45,322 nucleotides of DNA from Porphyra umbilicalis. Taxonomy: Eukaryota; Rhodophyta; Bangiophyceae; Bangiales; Bangiaceae. Location of the stretch: assembly GCA_002049455.2 (NCBI GenBank), contig KV919225.1, positions 1 through 45,322 of the forward strand, written 5' to 3'. Every line of letters starts with the position of its first letter. The first letter of the stretch is position 1. Under the pieces are notes generated by a model. The model ran no database searches. It was given only the letters and a program-made list of their open reading frames with translations, and was not told where the DNA came from. This document shows, in pieces, positions 18,687-27,020 of the stretch. A program made the translations under genes and the position numbers.

Positions 18687-19949
18687 ATGGTGTCTGCACG
18701 CCGAGAGGAGATTTGTCGCCTCCGGGCGCTGCTGAAGCGGGCGACCTCTGTCGTCGCGTTGCAGCATTCGGGCACAGTTTCACCGCGGTGTGTCTTTGCT
18801 GAGTTGGGGATGCTGTTGGTTGCGGCGCGCACACACCAGCGCCTCACTCATCTGCTGGCGACTCGGTACATGCTCTCCCGTCGCAATCGCATTCCCAAGT
18901 CTGGGGACTGGAGAGATAGGGTGCTGCACGCACTGCCACCCTTGTACTTTCGCGCGCATCTGCGTGTAGAGGCGAGCACGTTTGAGTACCTTGTGTCTCG
19001 TTTGGACTTGACGGCGTCTGATATTTTTTATCCGCCGTCCGGACGGCCGCAACTATCCGTCCGTATACAGCTCGCAATTGCTCTGTTTCGGTTCGGCCAC
19101 TATGGCAACGCGGCGTCTGTTATAGTCGTGGCTCAGCGCTTCGGGGTTTCCCCAGGAACTGTAGTCAATGCGACCAAGCGGGTTTTGTCGGCCATTTTGC
19201 GTTGGGAGGCCGACGAAGTCCGTTGGCCTACTGCTGCCGAGCGCCAAGCGCATGCGCGGCAGTCCGAGGAGAGGTATGGGTTTAGGGGGTGCATTGGGGC
19301 GGTTGATGGCACTACCATTCCTTTTGCGTACGCCCCTAGCGTTGACCCGTGGTGTTTTTTCGACAGGCACAAGCGCTACAGCGTGAATGTACTGATTTCC
19401 TGTGATTGGGACCTACGGATCACGAGCGTGGTCCAAGGCTTTACGGGCGCGGTGCCTGACACGGTGGTGCAAGCAGCTGCCCCATGGCATATTTACCCAG
19501 AGCGGTACTTCTCCCCTGGCCAATACCTTTTGGGTGACAAGGGTATGCTGGGTTCTGTTCGCGTGCTTCTACCTCACAAGGGGCCAGCGGCCTATATCCG
19601 TGCCAACCGCAACTACAACTACCAGCATGCACGGCGCCGCATTTCGGCCGAGAAGGTCATTGGTGTACTTAAGGGGCGCTTTGCCAGTCTCAAGGAGCTA
19701 CGGGCACCAGTGGCGTCGGATGCTGATTTTACCAGACTAATGGAGTGGGTGGCGGTTTGCGCCACGCTCCACAACGTTTGCATTCGGCTTGGCGACACGT
19801 CCCCTGAAGTGGCCGTGGACGCGGCCGACGTGGCCAACGCGGCGCCCGGATCCGCGGTGCCTCTCCCCGCGGCGGCAAGTGCCGCGAGAAGCCGCGTGCA
19901 GCAGCAAGTGTTGCAGTACATGATTGCCCACGGTCGCTACCACTGGTGA
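18687..19949 (+). CDS. PIF/Harbinger-type DDE transposase (HARBI1-like, DDE_Tnp_4 fold)
   Basis: 420 aa, close to the usual 350-450 of the family. The catalytic triad is visible: D207 in GCIGAVDGTTIPF, D284 in YLLGDKGMLGS, and E322 in RRRISAEKVIGVLKGRF, with 37 residues between the last two as expected. Conserved surroundings include RHKRYSVNVLISCDWDLRI, HKGPAAYIRANRNYNYQHAR and CATLHNVCIRLGD. An upstream helix-turn-helix-like part (SVRIQLAIALFRFGHYGNAA, then VVAQRFGVSPGTVVNATKRV) should bind the element ends. Harbinger transposases cut and paste DNA with help from a second, SANT/Myb-like protein; the convergent ORF at 20017-21852 is the positional candidate. Start: first good ATG (GAGAATGG). 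The frame is intact with no stop or frameshift, so it may be functional. Confidence 0.9.
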   Translation: MVSARREEICRLRALLKRATSVVALQHSGTVSPRCVFAELGMLLVAARTHQRLTHLLATRYMLSRRNRIPKSGDWRDRVLHALPPLYFRAHLRVEASTFEYLVSRLDLTASDIFYPPSGRPQLSVRIQLAIALFRFGHYGNAASVIVVAQRFGVSPGTVVNATKRVLSAILRWEADEVRWPTAAERQAHARQSEERYGFRGCIGAVDGTTIPFAYAPSVDPWCFFDRHKRYSVNVLISCDWDLRITSVVQGFTGAVPDTVVQAAAPWHIYPERYFSPGQYLLGDKGMLGSVRVLLPHKGPAAYIRANRNYNYQHARRRISAEKVIGVLKGRFASLKELRAPVASDADFTRLMEWVAVCATLHNVCIRLGDTSPEVAVDAADVANAAPGSAVPLPAAASAARSRVQQQVLQYMIAHGRYHW

Positions 19950-20016
19950 TGTGTTCGATTGGATGTTTTTTTTTTTTTCCGCACCAGCATATTACTTAAA
20001 AAATAATAATAAAATG
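19950..20016. terminator. Shared 3' intergenic segment of two convergent transposon genes
   Basis: Only 67 bases separate the two stop codons. They include a T13 run then CCGC, and an A/T-rich stretch with AATAATAATAAAA on the plus strand. AATAAA near 20005-20010 could be the poly(A) signal of the transposase; the complement has ATTATTATT for the other direction. The transcripts must overlap or end within this gap. Confidence 0.45.
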
Positions 20017-21852
20017 TCACTGCCGATGGGCTGCCATCTCGGCAGCCAGCATGTCTTTGAACATCTGGTTATCCGGCTCGGCCAGGATGAGCTTCGTCAG
20101 GTTGGCCACACGCGCAGTATGCCTTTCGTCCGACTTGGCGCACAGCTCGCGGTCGGCGCGTCGACTGCTCTCGATCATGTTGGCCGTGATCGCCGCCAAC
20201 ACATCCCCCATGGCCTTGTCCGCCTGGGTGGCCGCTGCTGCGGGCTGACCGTCACGGCCAGACCGCCCACTCGCGCCCCCAGGGGCAACAGCAAGCGGTG
20301 GCTGCAGCAGAGCGGCCGCCGCTGCCCGCCGTCCCCCGTCTGGCAACTCCATGGTGCCTCCCCCAGGAGATGTGGTCCCCCCCAGAGCCCTGCGCGCCCC
20401 CACACAATGCCTGGACGCCGAACCAGTGCCGAAAGAAGGCGCCCCCACCGGGGCCTCCTCATCCAGGCCCACGTCCCCCTCCATCAAGTCCTCCTCGTCC
20501 GCTCCGGCGTCCTCGTGGTTCTCACACACGTCCGACGTGTCCTCAAACATGCTGCCGCCCGCGTCTTCGTCTGCCGCGGGCGCCCTCCCGGATGATGCTG
20601 GTGGCACGGGAGGTAGGGCACCGCTGACGCGGATGCCCGACCGACGGGGGGTACCGACGTACCGCATCGTGTTGTCAGCGAGTTGGAGAATCTCGTCGAC
20701 ATCTTGGACCGAGCCATGCCAATCTCGAGCCTTTTTCAGAACAATTTGACGCACGGCGGCCGCCTCCTGCTCCCCCGTCGTCCCCGTCAGGCCCCGCACC
20801 GACTTGGCCGCGGTGTGAAGGTCTTGTGCAGCCCTGACTACGCGGCAAAGCGCCAGCGAATCCCGGCCAATGGAGGCCAGCGTCATGGGCGGCTCGGCCG
20901 CGTCGCTGCGTGAGGCCTCGAGGCCACCCGCCGCAGACCCCGACTCAGCGTGCCCGGCGTCTGCCGCCGCTGACTCCGCCGTCCCTCCAGCTTCTGACCC
21001 CGACGCACCGGCGGCACGTCCTACCGCCGACGATCCCAGCGTCGCCGCCGCCGCGGACACGGCGGTGGCCGCCGCGTCTTGACCGTCCATGTCCGCCTTG
21101 AGCAAGTCGCCCATAATGTTGGACAAATGTAGTTGGAGGCTTCTAGATGATGACCCGTGGGACGCAACGCGAAAAGCGACCTCATCTGCCCACTTGGAGA
21201 CGACAAACAGCCGCTCGTCCATGGTCACCATGACCCCACGAACTGAGGCACCGTCGCCGGCTTCGTCATTGGCGCCGCGTTGCGCACGACTGCGGCCGCG
21301 CCCAGCACCAACTCGACCACGGCCCCGGCCGCCCTGGCCTCGTCCCCGTCCACCACCACTGCGGCCACGTCCGCGGCCGCTGCCGCTGTTGGGAACACCA
21401 CCGGCGCGGCGGGCAACGCCGCCTCGAGACACGCCCTTCGACGGTCCGCCGCGCCCACGGCGGGCTGGGACACGTGGAGAGCGCTCGTCATCTTGAGGTG
21501 CCGTGGCCCGAGACCCCGCCACATTCTCGTGCAACACGTCGTCCTCAATTTGTGAGGCGAGGTCGTTGATCGTGGGGGAGCAACGCGCCACGTGGGCGTC
21601 CCCGTCGCTGTCGTGATGGCGTGCATCGTCGGCATCTTGCGCTCGCGTGTCTGCAAATACATGACCAGGGGGATCGTTGTGGTCGGCGATATCACCGCCA
21701 CGGAAGCGGGGGGAGAGCCTTGCAGCGACAGCCGACGAAGCGGCTGTTGGCGCGGGTGCACCACCACCAACGTCGGTGGTGGTGGTGCCACCAACCCCGC
21801 CCCCCACTGCCGCCGCCGCCGCCGCCGCTGCCGCCGCCGCCGCGGCCATCAT
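20017..21852 (-). CDS. RG-rich partner ORF of Harbinger-like element 1 (function unknown)
   Basis: The frame is open from 22377; the start is placed at the Met-Met pair (21852) before a poly-Ala tract, giving 611 aa. Order: poly-Ala; a Thr/Gly/Ala linker; a long RGRGR segment (about residues 135-175, AT-hook-like, likely nucleic-acid binding); a helical part VTMDERLFVVSKWADEVAFR then LQLHLSNIMGDLL; an Ala/Ser-rich linker; LALCRVVRAAQDLHTAAKSV; an acidic patch (EDAGADEEDLMEGDVGLDEE); and a C-terminal helix ending LTKLILAEPDNQMFKDMLAA. I see no clear SANT/Myb signature, although the convergent position next to the transposase is where the Harbinger partner gene is expected. Alternative: the larger frame including the 102-bp repeat upstream. 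Confidence 0.6.
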   Translation of the reverse strand: MMAAAAAAAAAAAAAVGGGVGGTTTTDVGGGAPAPTAASSAVAARLSPRFRGGDIADHNDPPGHVFADTRAQDADDARHHDSDGDAHVARCSPTINDLASQIEDDVLHENVAGSRATAPQDDERSPRVPARRGRGGPSKGVSRGGVARRAGGVPNSGSGRGRGRSGGGRGRGQGGRGRGRVGAGRGRSRAQRGANDEAGDGASVRGVMVTMDERLFVVSKWADEVAFRVASHGSSSRSLQLHLSNIMGDLLKADMDGQDAAATAVSAAAATLGSSAVGRAAGASGSEAGGTAESAAADAGHAESGSAAGGLEASRSDAAEPPMTLASIGRDSLALCRVVRAAQDLHTAAKSVRGLTGTTGEQEAAAVRQIVLKKARDWHGSVQDVDEILQLADNTMRYVGTPRRSGIRVSGALPPVPPASSGRAPAADEDAGGSMFEDTSDVCENHEDAGADEEDLMEGDVGLDEEAPVGAPSFGTGSASRHCVGARRALGGTTSPGGGTMELPDGGRRAAAAALLQPPLAVAPGGASGRSGRDGQPAAAATQADKAMGDVLAAITANMIESSRRADRELCAKSDERHTARVANLTKLILAEPDNQMFKDMLAAEMAAHRQ

Positions 21853-22629
21853 TGCGTACGACACCACGCACCACTTCACCACCAACGCCCCCCGACCACC
21901 GTAGGCCACACTCTCTCTCAGCGCGCGACACCCCTCGTAGGCCTTGGCACGGCCAGCGGGAGCGTGCAACCACCGTGGGAGACAATGGCACGCACGGGGG
22001 ACGATGAAGATTCTCAAGCAATAGGTGTTCTCGATGCACCAGGCCTTGGCACGGCCAACGCAAGCGCTCAACCAGCGTGGGAGACAACGGCACGCACGGG
22101 GGACGAGGAAGAATCTCAAGCAATAGGTGTTGGCGATGCACCGGGGTGGAGGGGGGGCAGCAGTGCTGTGACAGTGCACGCCTTGGGGGCGGCGGTGTGA
22201 TACCGCCGGAAAGAGGAGAGGGGGGGAAGCCGGCGTCGCAATAAGAGCACCAGTACAAAAATGGGGGGCGGGGAAACTCGGCGAGAGCCAGGGTGGGCGG
22301 GGAAACAAAGTGGTGTGAAAGGCAAGATACGGTGCAAGAGGTGGGCAACGAGTGGAACACCAGCCAGGCTCGTGCATAAAATATTGCTCGTGGATCTATA
22401 GACGCGCCGGTACACCGCTGCGCTTGATGCTACCGCCGACGAGCGCAGGCACCGACACACCACCGGGCCACAGGTACAAAGAGAAAACAAAGCTGCGTGC
22501 GCTCGTACAACCGGGTCGAGCGAGACAACATGCGCGCTGCGCACGTCCGCTGGAGGGAGAGTAGATCAGCCGCGCACCGTCATGGGAGCCTGTGACGGCC
22601 GTGAGGGTGCAGGTGGTCGCACAGGCGAC
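21853..22629. other. Upstream region of the partner ORF; no separate gene
   Basis: Includes a 102-bp tandem duplication (separate entry), G-rich tracts at 22150-22230 and AT-richer DNA around 22375-22400 (AAAATATTG). No terminal inverted repeat for element 1 could be fixed here. Confidence 0.3.
21940..22144. repeat. 102-bp tandem duplication (2 copies)
   Basis: GCCTTGGCACGGCCA begins at 21941 and again at 22043. The two copies share GTGGGAGACAA, GGCACGCACGGGGGACGA and CTCAAGCAATAGGTGTT. The minus-strand frame continuing the partner ORF reads ENTYCLR(F/I)F(L/I)VPRAC in both, so an N-terminal 34-aa protein repeat is possible. Confidence 0.8.
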
Positions 22630-23060
22630 TCGAAACGCATCCGTACGGCGGCTGTGGGGGGGCGGGGCGCGGTGGCGACCCGAAACCCGCCCGTGCGGCG
22701 TCCGTGGGGGGTGCGGGGCGCGCTGACGACCCGCGATCCGCGCGTGTGGCGGCTGTGAGGTGCGCGGGCGCAGTGGCGACCCGAAACCCGCCCGTGCGGC
22801 GGTTGTGAGGGGTGCGGGGCGCGCTTACGACCCGCGATCCGCGCGTGTGGCGGCTGGGAGGCGCATGGGGCGCGGTGGTGTCCCGAAACCCGTCCGTGCG
22901 GCGGTTGTGAGGGGTGCGGGGCGCGCTTACGACCCGCGATCCGCGCATGTGGCAGCTGGGAGGTGCGCGGGGCGCGGTGGCGACCCGAAACCCGTCCGTG
23001 CGGCAGCTGTGGGGGGTGTGGCGCGCGCCGGCATTCGGGACGGCTGCGGGGCGCACCGGC
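22630..23060. repeat. Minisatellite: 102-bp unit made of two related 51-bp halves
   Basis: CGAAACCCGYCCGTGCGGC recurs at 22681, 22782, 22884 and 22986, with a diverged copy at 22631. Between them the alternating half-unit CGCGATCCGCGCRTGTGGC appears. The overall period is 101-102 bp and the half period about 51. Both are near multiples of three, so several frames stay open, but no start or family supports a gene. About 4.5 units. Confidence 0.85.
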
Positions 23061-23944
23061 AACCCGTGGTGGGTGGTGGGGCTGGCGCAGTTGCGATCCG
23101 CCGCCCCTGTGTGTCCGAACCGTGTGGGCGGCAGAGCGGATCGATGCAGGCCACGGTTTCCATAATGGAGGGCTGCCGTGTGGCCATGCAAGGAACGCTT
23201 GCGCAACCAGTGTGATTGTCCTTCCTGCCGTAGAAAATCGGAGGGCGGCCTCGGAGATCCACGACTTCCACTGACCGTGCCCTTATTTGCATCTTCTCGA
23301 ATTCAAGTGCGGACTGCATAGCCGTACGCGTGATCCTAAATCCAATTCTGTTCGTATTTAGGAACCCTTGGGCACCCCCTGAAGTGGTCGAGCGACCCCC
23401 TCCAAACAGGGCTTCAACCGTTGTTGAACCAGCCTACTGGCGGAGGGTGATGAAACCGGACAGGTGCCAGAAAAGAGCGGTCCATACAAATACAGCATTC
23501 CGAGAAGAACAGGCGAAGATTGCGTGCAAACTGTCCCTTAGTCCAGTTGGAACGGGCCGGTGTCCACACATATTTGGCCACCCAGAACGAACGCGTGCTA
23601 ATGCGATCGGCAACCGCCGGGGTCGTATTTCGTCATTCTTGTCAAGGGCATGCGCACCCTTGCCCGAACCATCTTACTGGCCTCTACGCCTACTTTTTCT
23701 TACCTCTTCTGATAGAGGACGTCAGTACGACCACGATAGGCGCGACACGCGTGAACGCAACGCCCATGGCAGTGGGGTTGTCAAGCTTTTTCTGTTTTAT
23801 GACAGACGACCCTCGTTTTTGACCCAGGGGGACGTGTCAAGCAGGCTACTGTGCGAGAATCCGGTGGTGCGTGACAAGAATTTCCGGCTTGTCACGAGCC
23901 TGGCGTTAGTGAGCACTGCGCTGTGGCAGGGCAGTTCTTCTCAG
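23061..23944. other. Intergenic, nothing recognised
   Basis: AT content near 45-50%. A 227-aa frame (23330-24013) runs through without recognisable sequence and overlaps the dispersed repeat, so I do not call it. GTTGTCAAGC and CTTGTCACGA motifs near 23778 and 23888 may be remnants of mobile DNA. Confidence 0.3.
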
Positions 23945-24105
23945 CAACGTAACTCCATTCGCTTTTACCGTCATCGCGACCCTTCCAACACTGACACGCC
24001 CTCAGATCCCTGAGGAGTCCTCAGTGAGGACACGAATGCAGACTGCCAACTCTGAAACGGAGAGCAAATCCCTTGATGTAAGTATACGTGTGCATCACTA
24101 CACTG
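23945..24105 (+). repeat. Dispersed repeat family, copy 2 (inverted partner at 4925-5085)
   Basis: Plus-strand match to the minus strand of 4925-5085. Homology stops exactly at the left end of the next hAT-like element (CACTACACT then GTATGG). The expected continuation (TTGAGAGCACC in copy 1) is not found after 25106, so insertion was accompanied by loss of the far side, or the repeat naturally ends here. Confidence 0.7.
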
Positions 24106-25106
24106 TATGGTTGTGAATCACGCCCCTTTTGGGGTGGCGGGGTGGGCGATGCACGCCTAATCACGCCCTTCTGCACGACCCCAACATTGGCACGCCCCTC
24201 TTCACGCCCCTAACGTAGCCCTCATATTGTGACACTTACTTGATAAGCGATTCAAAGTACCCACTATTCTTACAATTTGGATGGATCAAAGGACCACAAA
24301 AATGCAAGATCACATGAGGGAAACAGCTGCATGCAATACACTCTCTTGGCCTCTGCCACTCTGCGACAACGATGCTTTGCAGCATCACGGGACGTCGGCT
24401 CGCCTGGCCTCCACCGCCCGCCCCACCGCCCGCAGTCCCACCCATCTCACCGCGCACAAAGCCAGAGCAGATGGTCATCAAATCATTATCGGTCATGGCC
24501 GCGGGGGCGTCCCAATCGCCGGGACGACCAACGCCCTTTCCAGGGACGCCGGCGCCGGCCGCAGCGCATCAGGCGACCTCCTCGTTCAGGAGGCGCGTAG
24601 CTAGCCGCCGGCGCCCCTTCCACCACTGCCGTCGGCCTGGTCGTTGCCGGCGCGCGATGCGTTGCATTCAACGTCCTCATTGACGCCCGTGTCGAGGAGC
24701 CCCTCTGCGTCCTCCCTGGCTGATGACAGCAGGTGACCGTTGCTGTGCCCATCCCGCACAGATGGCGCCCGCGAATCATGGCGTCGAGCACCTTGTTTGT
24801 CGGCACACGACGGAAAATTGGTCCCCACGCCTCATAGCGTCGAGCACCTTGTTTGTGGACGCTCGACGGAGCAGTAAGACACCGCGCCCCGAAAGCGTAA
24901 CGAAGGTGGCACGGAACTGCACCGAAAAATGTGCAGTGGACTGGCGCCCCAAGAGCGCATTTGAAATGATGTACTTGTTTTACCAAGCAAGCCCCAATCA
25001 CGCCCCTAAAATTCTGGGCTTGCAGGGCGTGACACGCCCAAAACAAGTGAAATTGCACGCCCCAGGCGTGCAATTTAGCACGCCCCGGGCGTGTTGCACA
25101 ACCCTA
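24105..25106. mobile_element. 1.0-kb hAT-like element, probably non-autonomous, no TSD
   Basis: Left end TATGGTTGTGAATCACGCCCC, right end (reverse complement) TAGGGTTGTGCAACACGCCC. Both ends continue with clustered CACGCCC/GGGCGTG motifs, including a right-end palindrome ATTGCACGCC...GGCGTGCAAT. The eight bases outside (CTACACTG and CTATTTAC) do not match. Interior ORFs of about 100-195 aa resemble nothing I recognise. AGCACCTTGTTTGT occurs twice (near 24787 and 24842) as an about 55-bp internal direct repeat with GCGTCG. Confidence 0.7.
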
Positions 25107-25396
25107 CTATTTACATTAGAGACCTTCGGCAACTGCGACGTGGGTATCGGATGTGGGTAATTTGTGGCTCGCCCGACTGGTTTTTTAATGAAGCCACATC
25201 CACCCTTCGGAGCTTCGGCATGTATTGCTAACCTCCAAAAAATTGCGGTTGCAGAGAGAAGGGAGGCAGAGCCGACGCACAGCGTAGAATTGAAGTCGGA
25301 TTGGCTGTTAGACAAGCCACGATCAAACTATTGGCTGAGAATTTCCTCCAGTAATCTTGCAAGCCAATCAACGTGTCTTGTAGGGGTCACGCAGAG
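25107..25396. other. Spacer between two elements; no gene
   Basis: Short unique DNA. ATTGGCTG occurs twice (25299-25306 and 25330-25337) as part of a weak inverted or direct repeat. No coding signal. Confidence 0.3.
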
Positions 25397-25747
25397 TAGG
25401 GCTGTTATATCGGACATTACGGACAAAAAAAGACTGTCCAGAATGTCTTTATGGCCTCACGGCTGTCCGTTTCCCATTCGGACAATTCTGGACTGTCCGA
25501 AATACTGAAACAGTAGACCACCCTCCGGGCGTCACGTTACGTGCGCTCGGAACGCCCGTGGGAGGGGTTGGCTGACAGAGCAGCTCAGTCCCGGATCACA
25601 AGCCATTACAAAAATCGTCCGCGAAGCTGACAGCAACCTGTTGCGGATCTCAGATGCACCCAATGAGACGAACCGGACGAAACTGACCGTCCCGGACAGT
25701 CCGTGTCCGCGACCGTCGCAATTGTCCTGTCCGCTTTAACAGCCCTA
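25397..25747 (-). mobile_element. 351-bp deletion derivative (MITE) of the 9.5-kb element, inverted
   Basis: Begins TAGGGCTGTTATATCGGAC, identical for about 55 bases to the reverse complement of the right end of the 25996-35539 element. It then continues as the reverse complement of the whole left arm of that element (25996-26330), ending AGCGG...TTTAACAGCCCTA form at 25747. It is therefore left arm plus right end with the interior missing. The right-hand relative has an extra 44-base segment (about 26106-26150). Its flanks, ACGCAGAG and GTCGGCAG, do not form a TSD. Together with 25996-26330 it makes a foldback with about 330-bp arms. Confidence 0.85.
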
Positions 25748-25807
25748 GTCGGCAGTCTGCCACACTCTTTGCGGATTCGCTTACAGTGCGACGGGGTAGA
25801 GACTCCT

Positions 25808-25942
25808 GACGGCGCCGGTGACGGCGCCGTGCGCCCACGCCTGCGATTTCGGGTGCACTGCCGACGGCGCCGGTGACGGCGCCCTGTGCGCACGCCTGCG
25901 ATCGCGGGTGCACTGCCGACGGCGCCGGTGACGGCGCCGTTG
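25808..25942. repeat. 55-bp tandem repeat in the loop of the foldback, about 2.5 copies
   Basis: GACGGCGCCGGTGACGGCGC begins at 25808, 25863 and 25918 (exact 55-bp steps). Each unit carries two GGCGCC palindromes around GGTGAC plus CACGCCTGCGAT and GGGTGCACTG. It is followed by a GGTGGGTGGGTGGG run that could form a G-quadruplex (25940-25970). Confidence 0.85.
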
Positions 25943-26370
25943 GTGGGTGGGTGGGTGCGTGGGTGGTGGGTAAACGGGTATCAATGGCACCGAGGTAGGG
26001 CTGTTAAAGCGGACAGGACAATTGCGACGGTCGCGGACACGGACTGTCCGGGACGGTCAGTTTCGTCCGGTTCGTCTCATTGGGTGCATCTGAGATCCGC
26101 AACAGCGGTCCTTTGCCGTTTGATTGGTCCCTTACCCGCCCTCAGCCGTTGCTGTCAGCTTCGCGGACGATTTTTGTAATGGCTTGTGATCCGGGACTGA
26201 GCTGCTCTGTCAGCCAACCCCTCCCACGGGCCTTCCGAGCGCACGTAACGTGACGCCCGGAGGGTGGTCTACTGTTTCAGTATTACGGACAGTCCAGAAT
26301 TGTCCGAATGGGAAACGGACAGCCGTGAGGCCATAAGAGCACACCCAACAACGTCTTCCCCAAGTCCGAA

Positions 26371-27020
26371 TGTGTATACGTGTCAGAAACGTGTCTCCCG
26401 AATGCTCCACGTGGCTCAGTTTAGGCTCTTGGGGTTGGGGACGGCTCCACAGCAACGTCGGGCACCCCAAATCGAAGAGAGAAAACGCGAATCTAGTTGA
26501 TCGGAATCACATAAGTACACACAGATTCAGCGGGCAGAAAATGGGGGGTGAGGCCCTTGTACCCCATTCTCTGCACGATTTGGGGAGTCGGAGCTCTCCT
26601 CCCCATCTTGTTCAGCTCTCTCATTGGCTGGCGCTGCTTTGGCCGCCGTTCGAAATGCTTGTGTCGTGGCATCCGGCTTTTTAGAAAACTGCAGTGACAA
26701 ACCATGCACTTTGTGTCGCGGGAGAGCGTTCGAGCGCTCACCGTTTGCAACGGTATCGCGACTGCTACGGACCGTCGCATCGAGCACGCGACCACAGGCG
26801 ACCGTGCCTCCACCCCGGGATGCGACCGTTTCGGGGGTCCAGTGGGGGGCATTGAAACGGTCTGCCGGGGGGGCGGGCGAAAGGAAATCTGCTCTGTCTG
26901 TGCGGTGTGTTCACTGTGGGGTGCTGGGGAGATCCGAGTGCAGGTGGCACCGTCAGCGCGGCGCCGTCGTCGTCGACGGCCGTCCGCCGCCACCGTCGTG
27001 GCGACCGTCTTCTTCGCGCG
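26371..27020 (+). other. Subterminal region and promoter of transposase 2
   Basis: No supported gene. It includes AGCAACGTC...CCCCAAAT (about 26452-26472), a further member of the subterminal motif set. 26536-26590 has a short inverted pair around GGGGTACAAGG/CCTTGTACCCC-type sequence. Composition changes from about 50% to about 65% GC toward the ATG. Confidence 0.4.

Noticed and set aside
22630..23060. CRISPR array
   Set aside because: The repeats are contiguous 51/102-bp units without unique spacers, in a eukaryote-like context.
23330..24013. 227-aa plus-strand ORF
   Set aside because: It has no recognisable sequence and its 3' part lies in a dispersed repeat shared with 4925-5085 where the frame is not preserved.
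25397..25747. 8-bp target duplication for the 351-bp derivative
   Set aside because: ACGCAGAG and GTCGGCAG do not match; a partial similarity (GTCACGCAG versus GTCGGCAG) needs an indel and is not convincing.
25808..25970. Replication origin or telomere-like repeat
   Set aside because: Only about 2.5 units of a 55-bp repeat and a GGTGGGTGGG run; nothing ties it to an origin or telomere.
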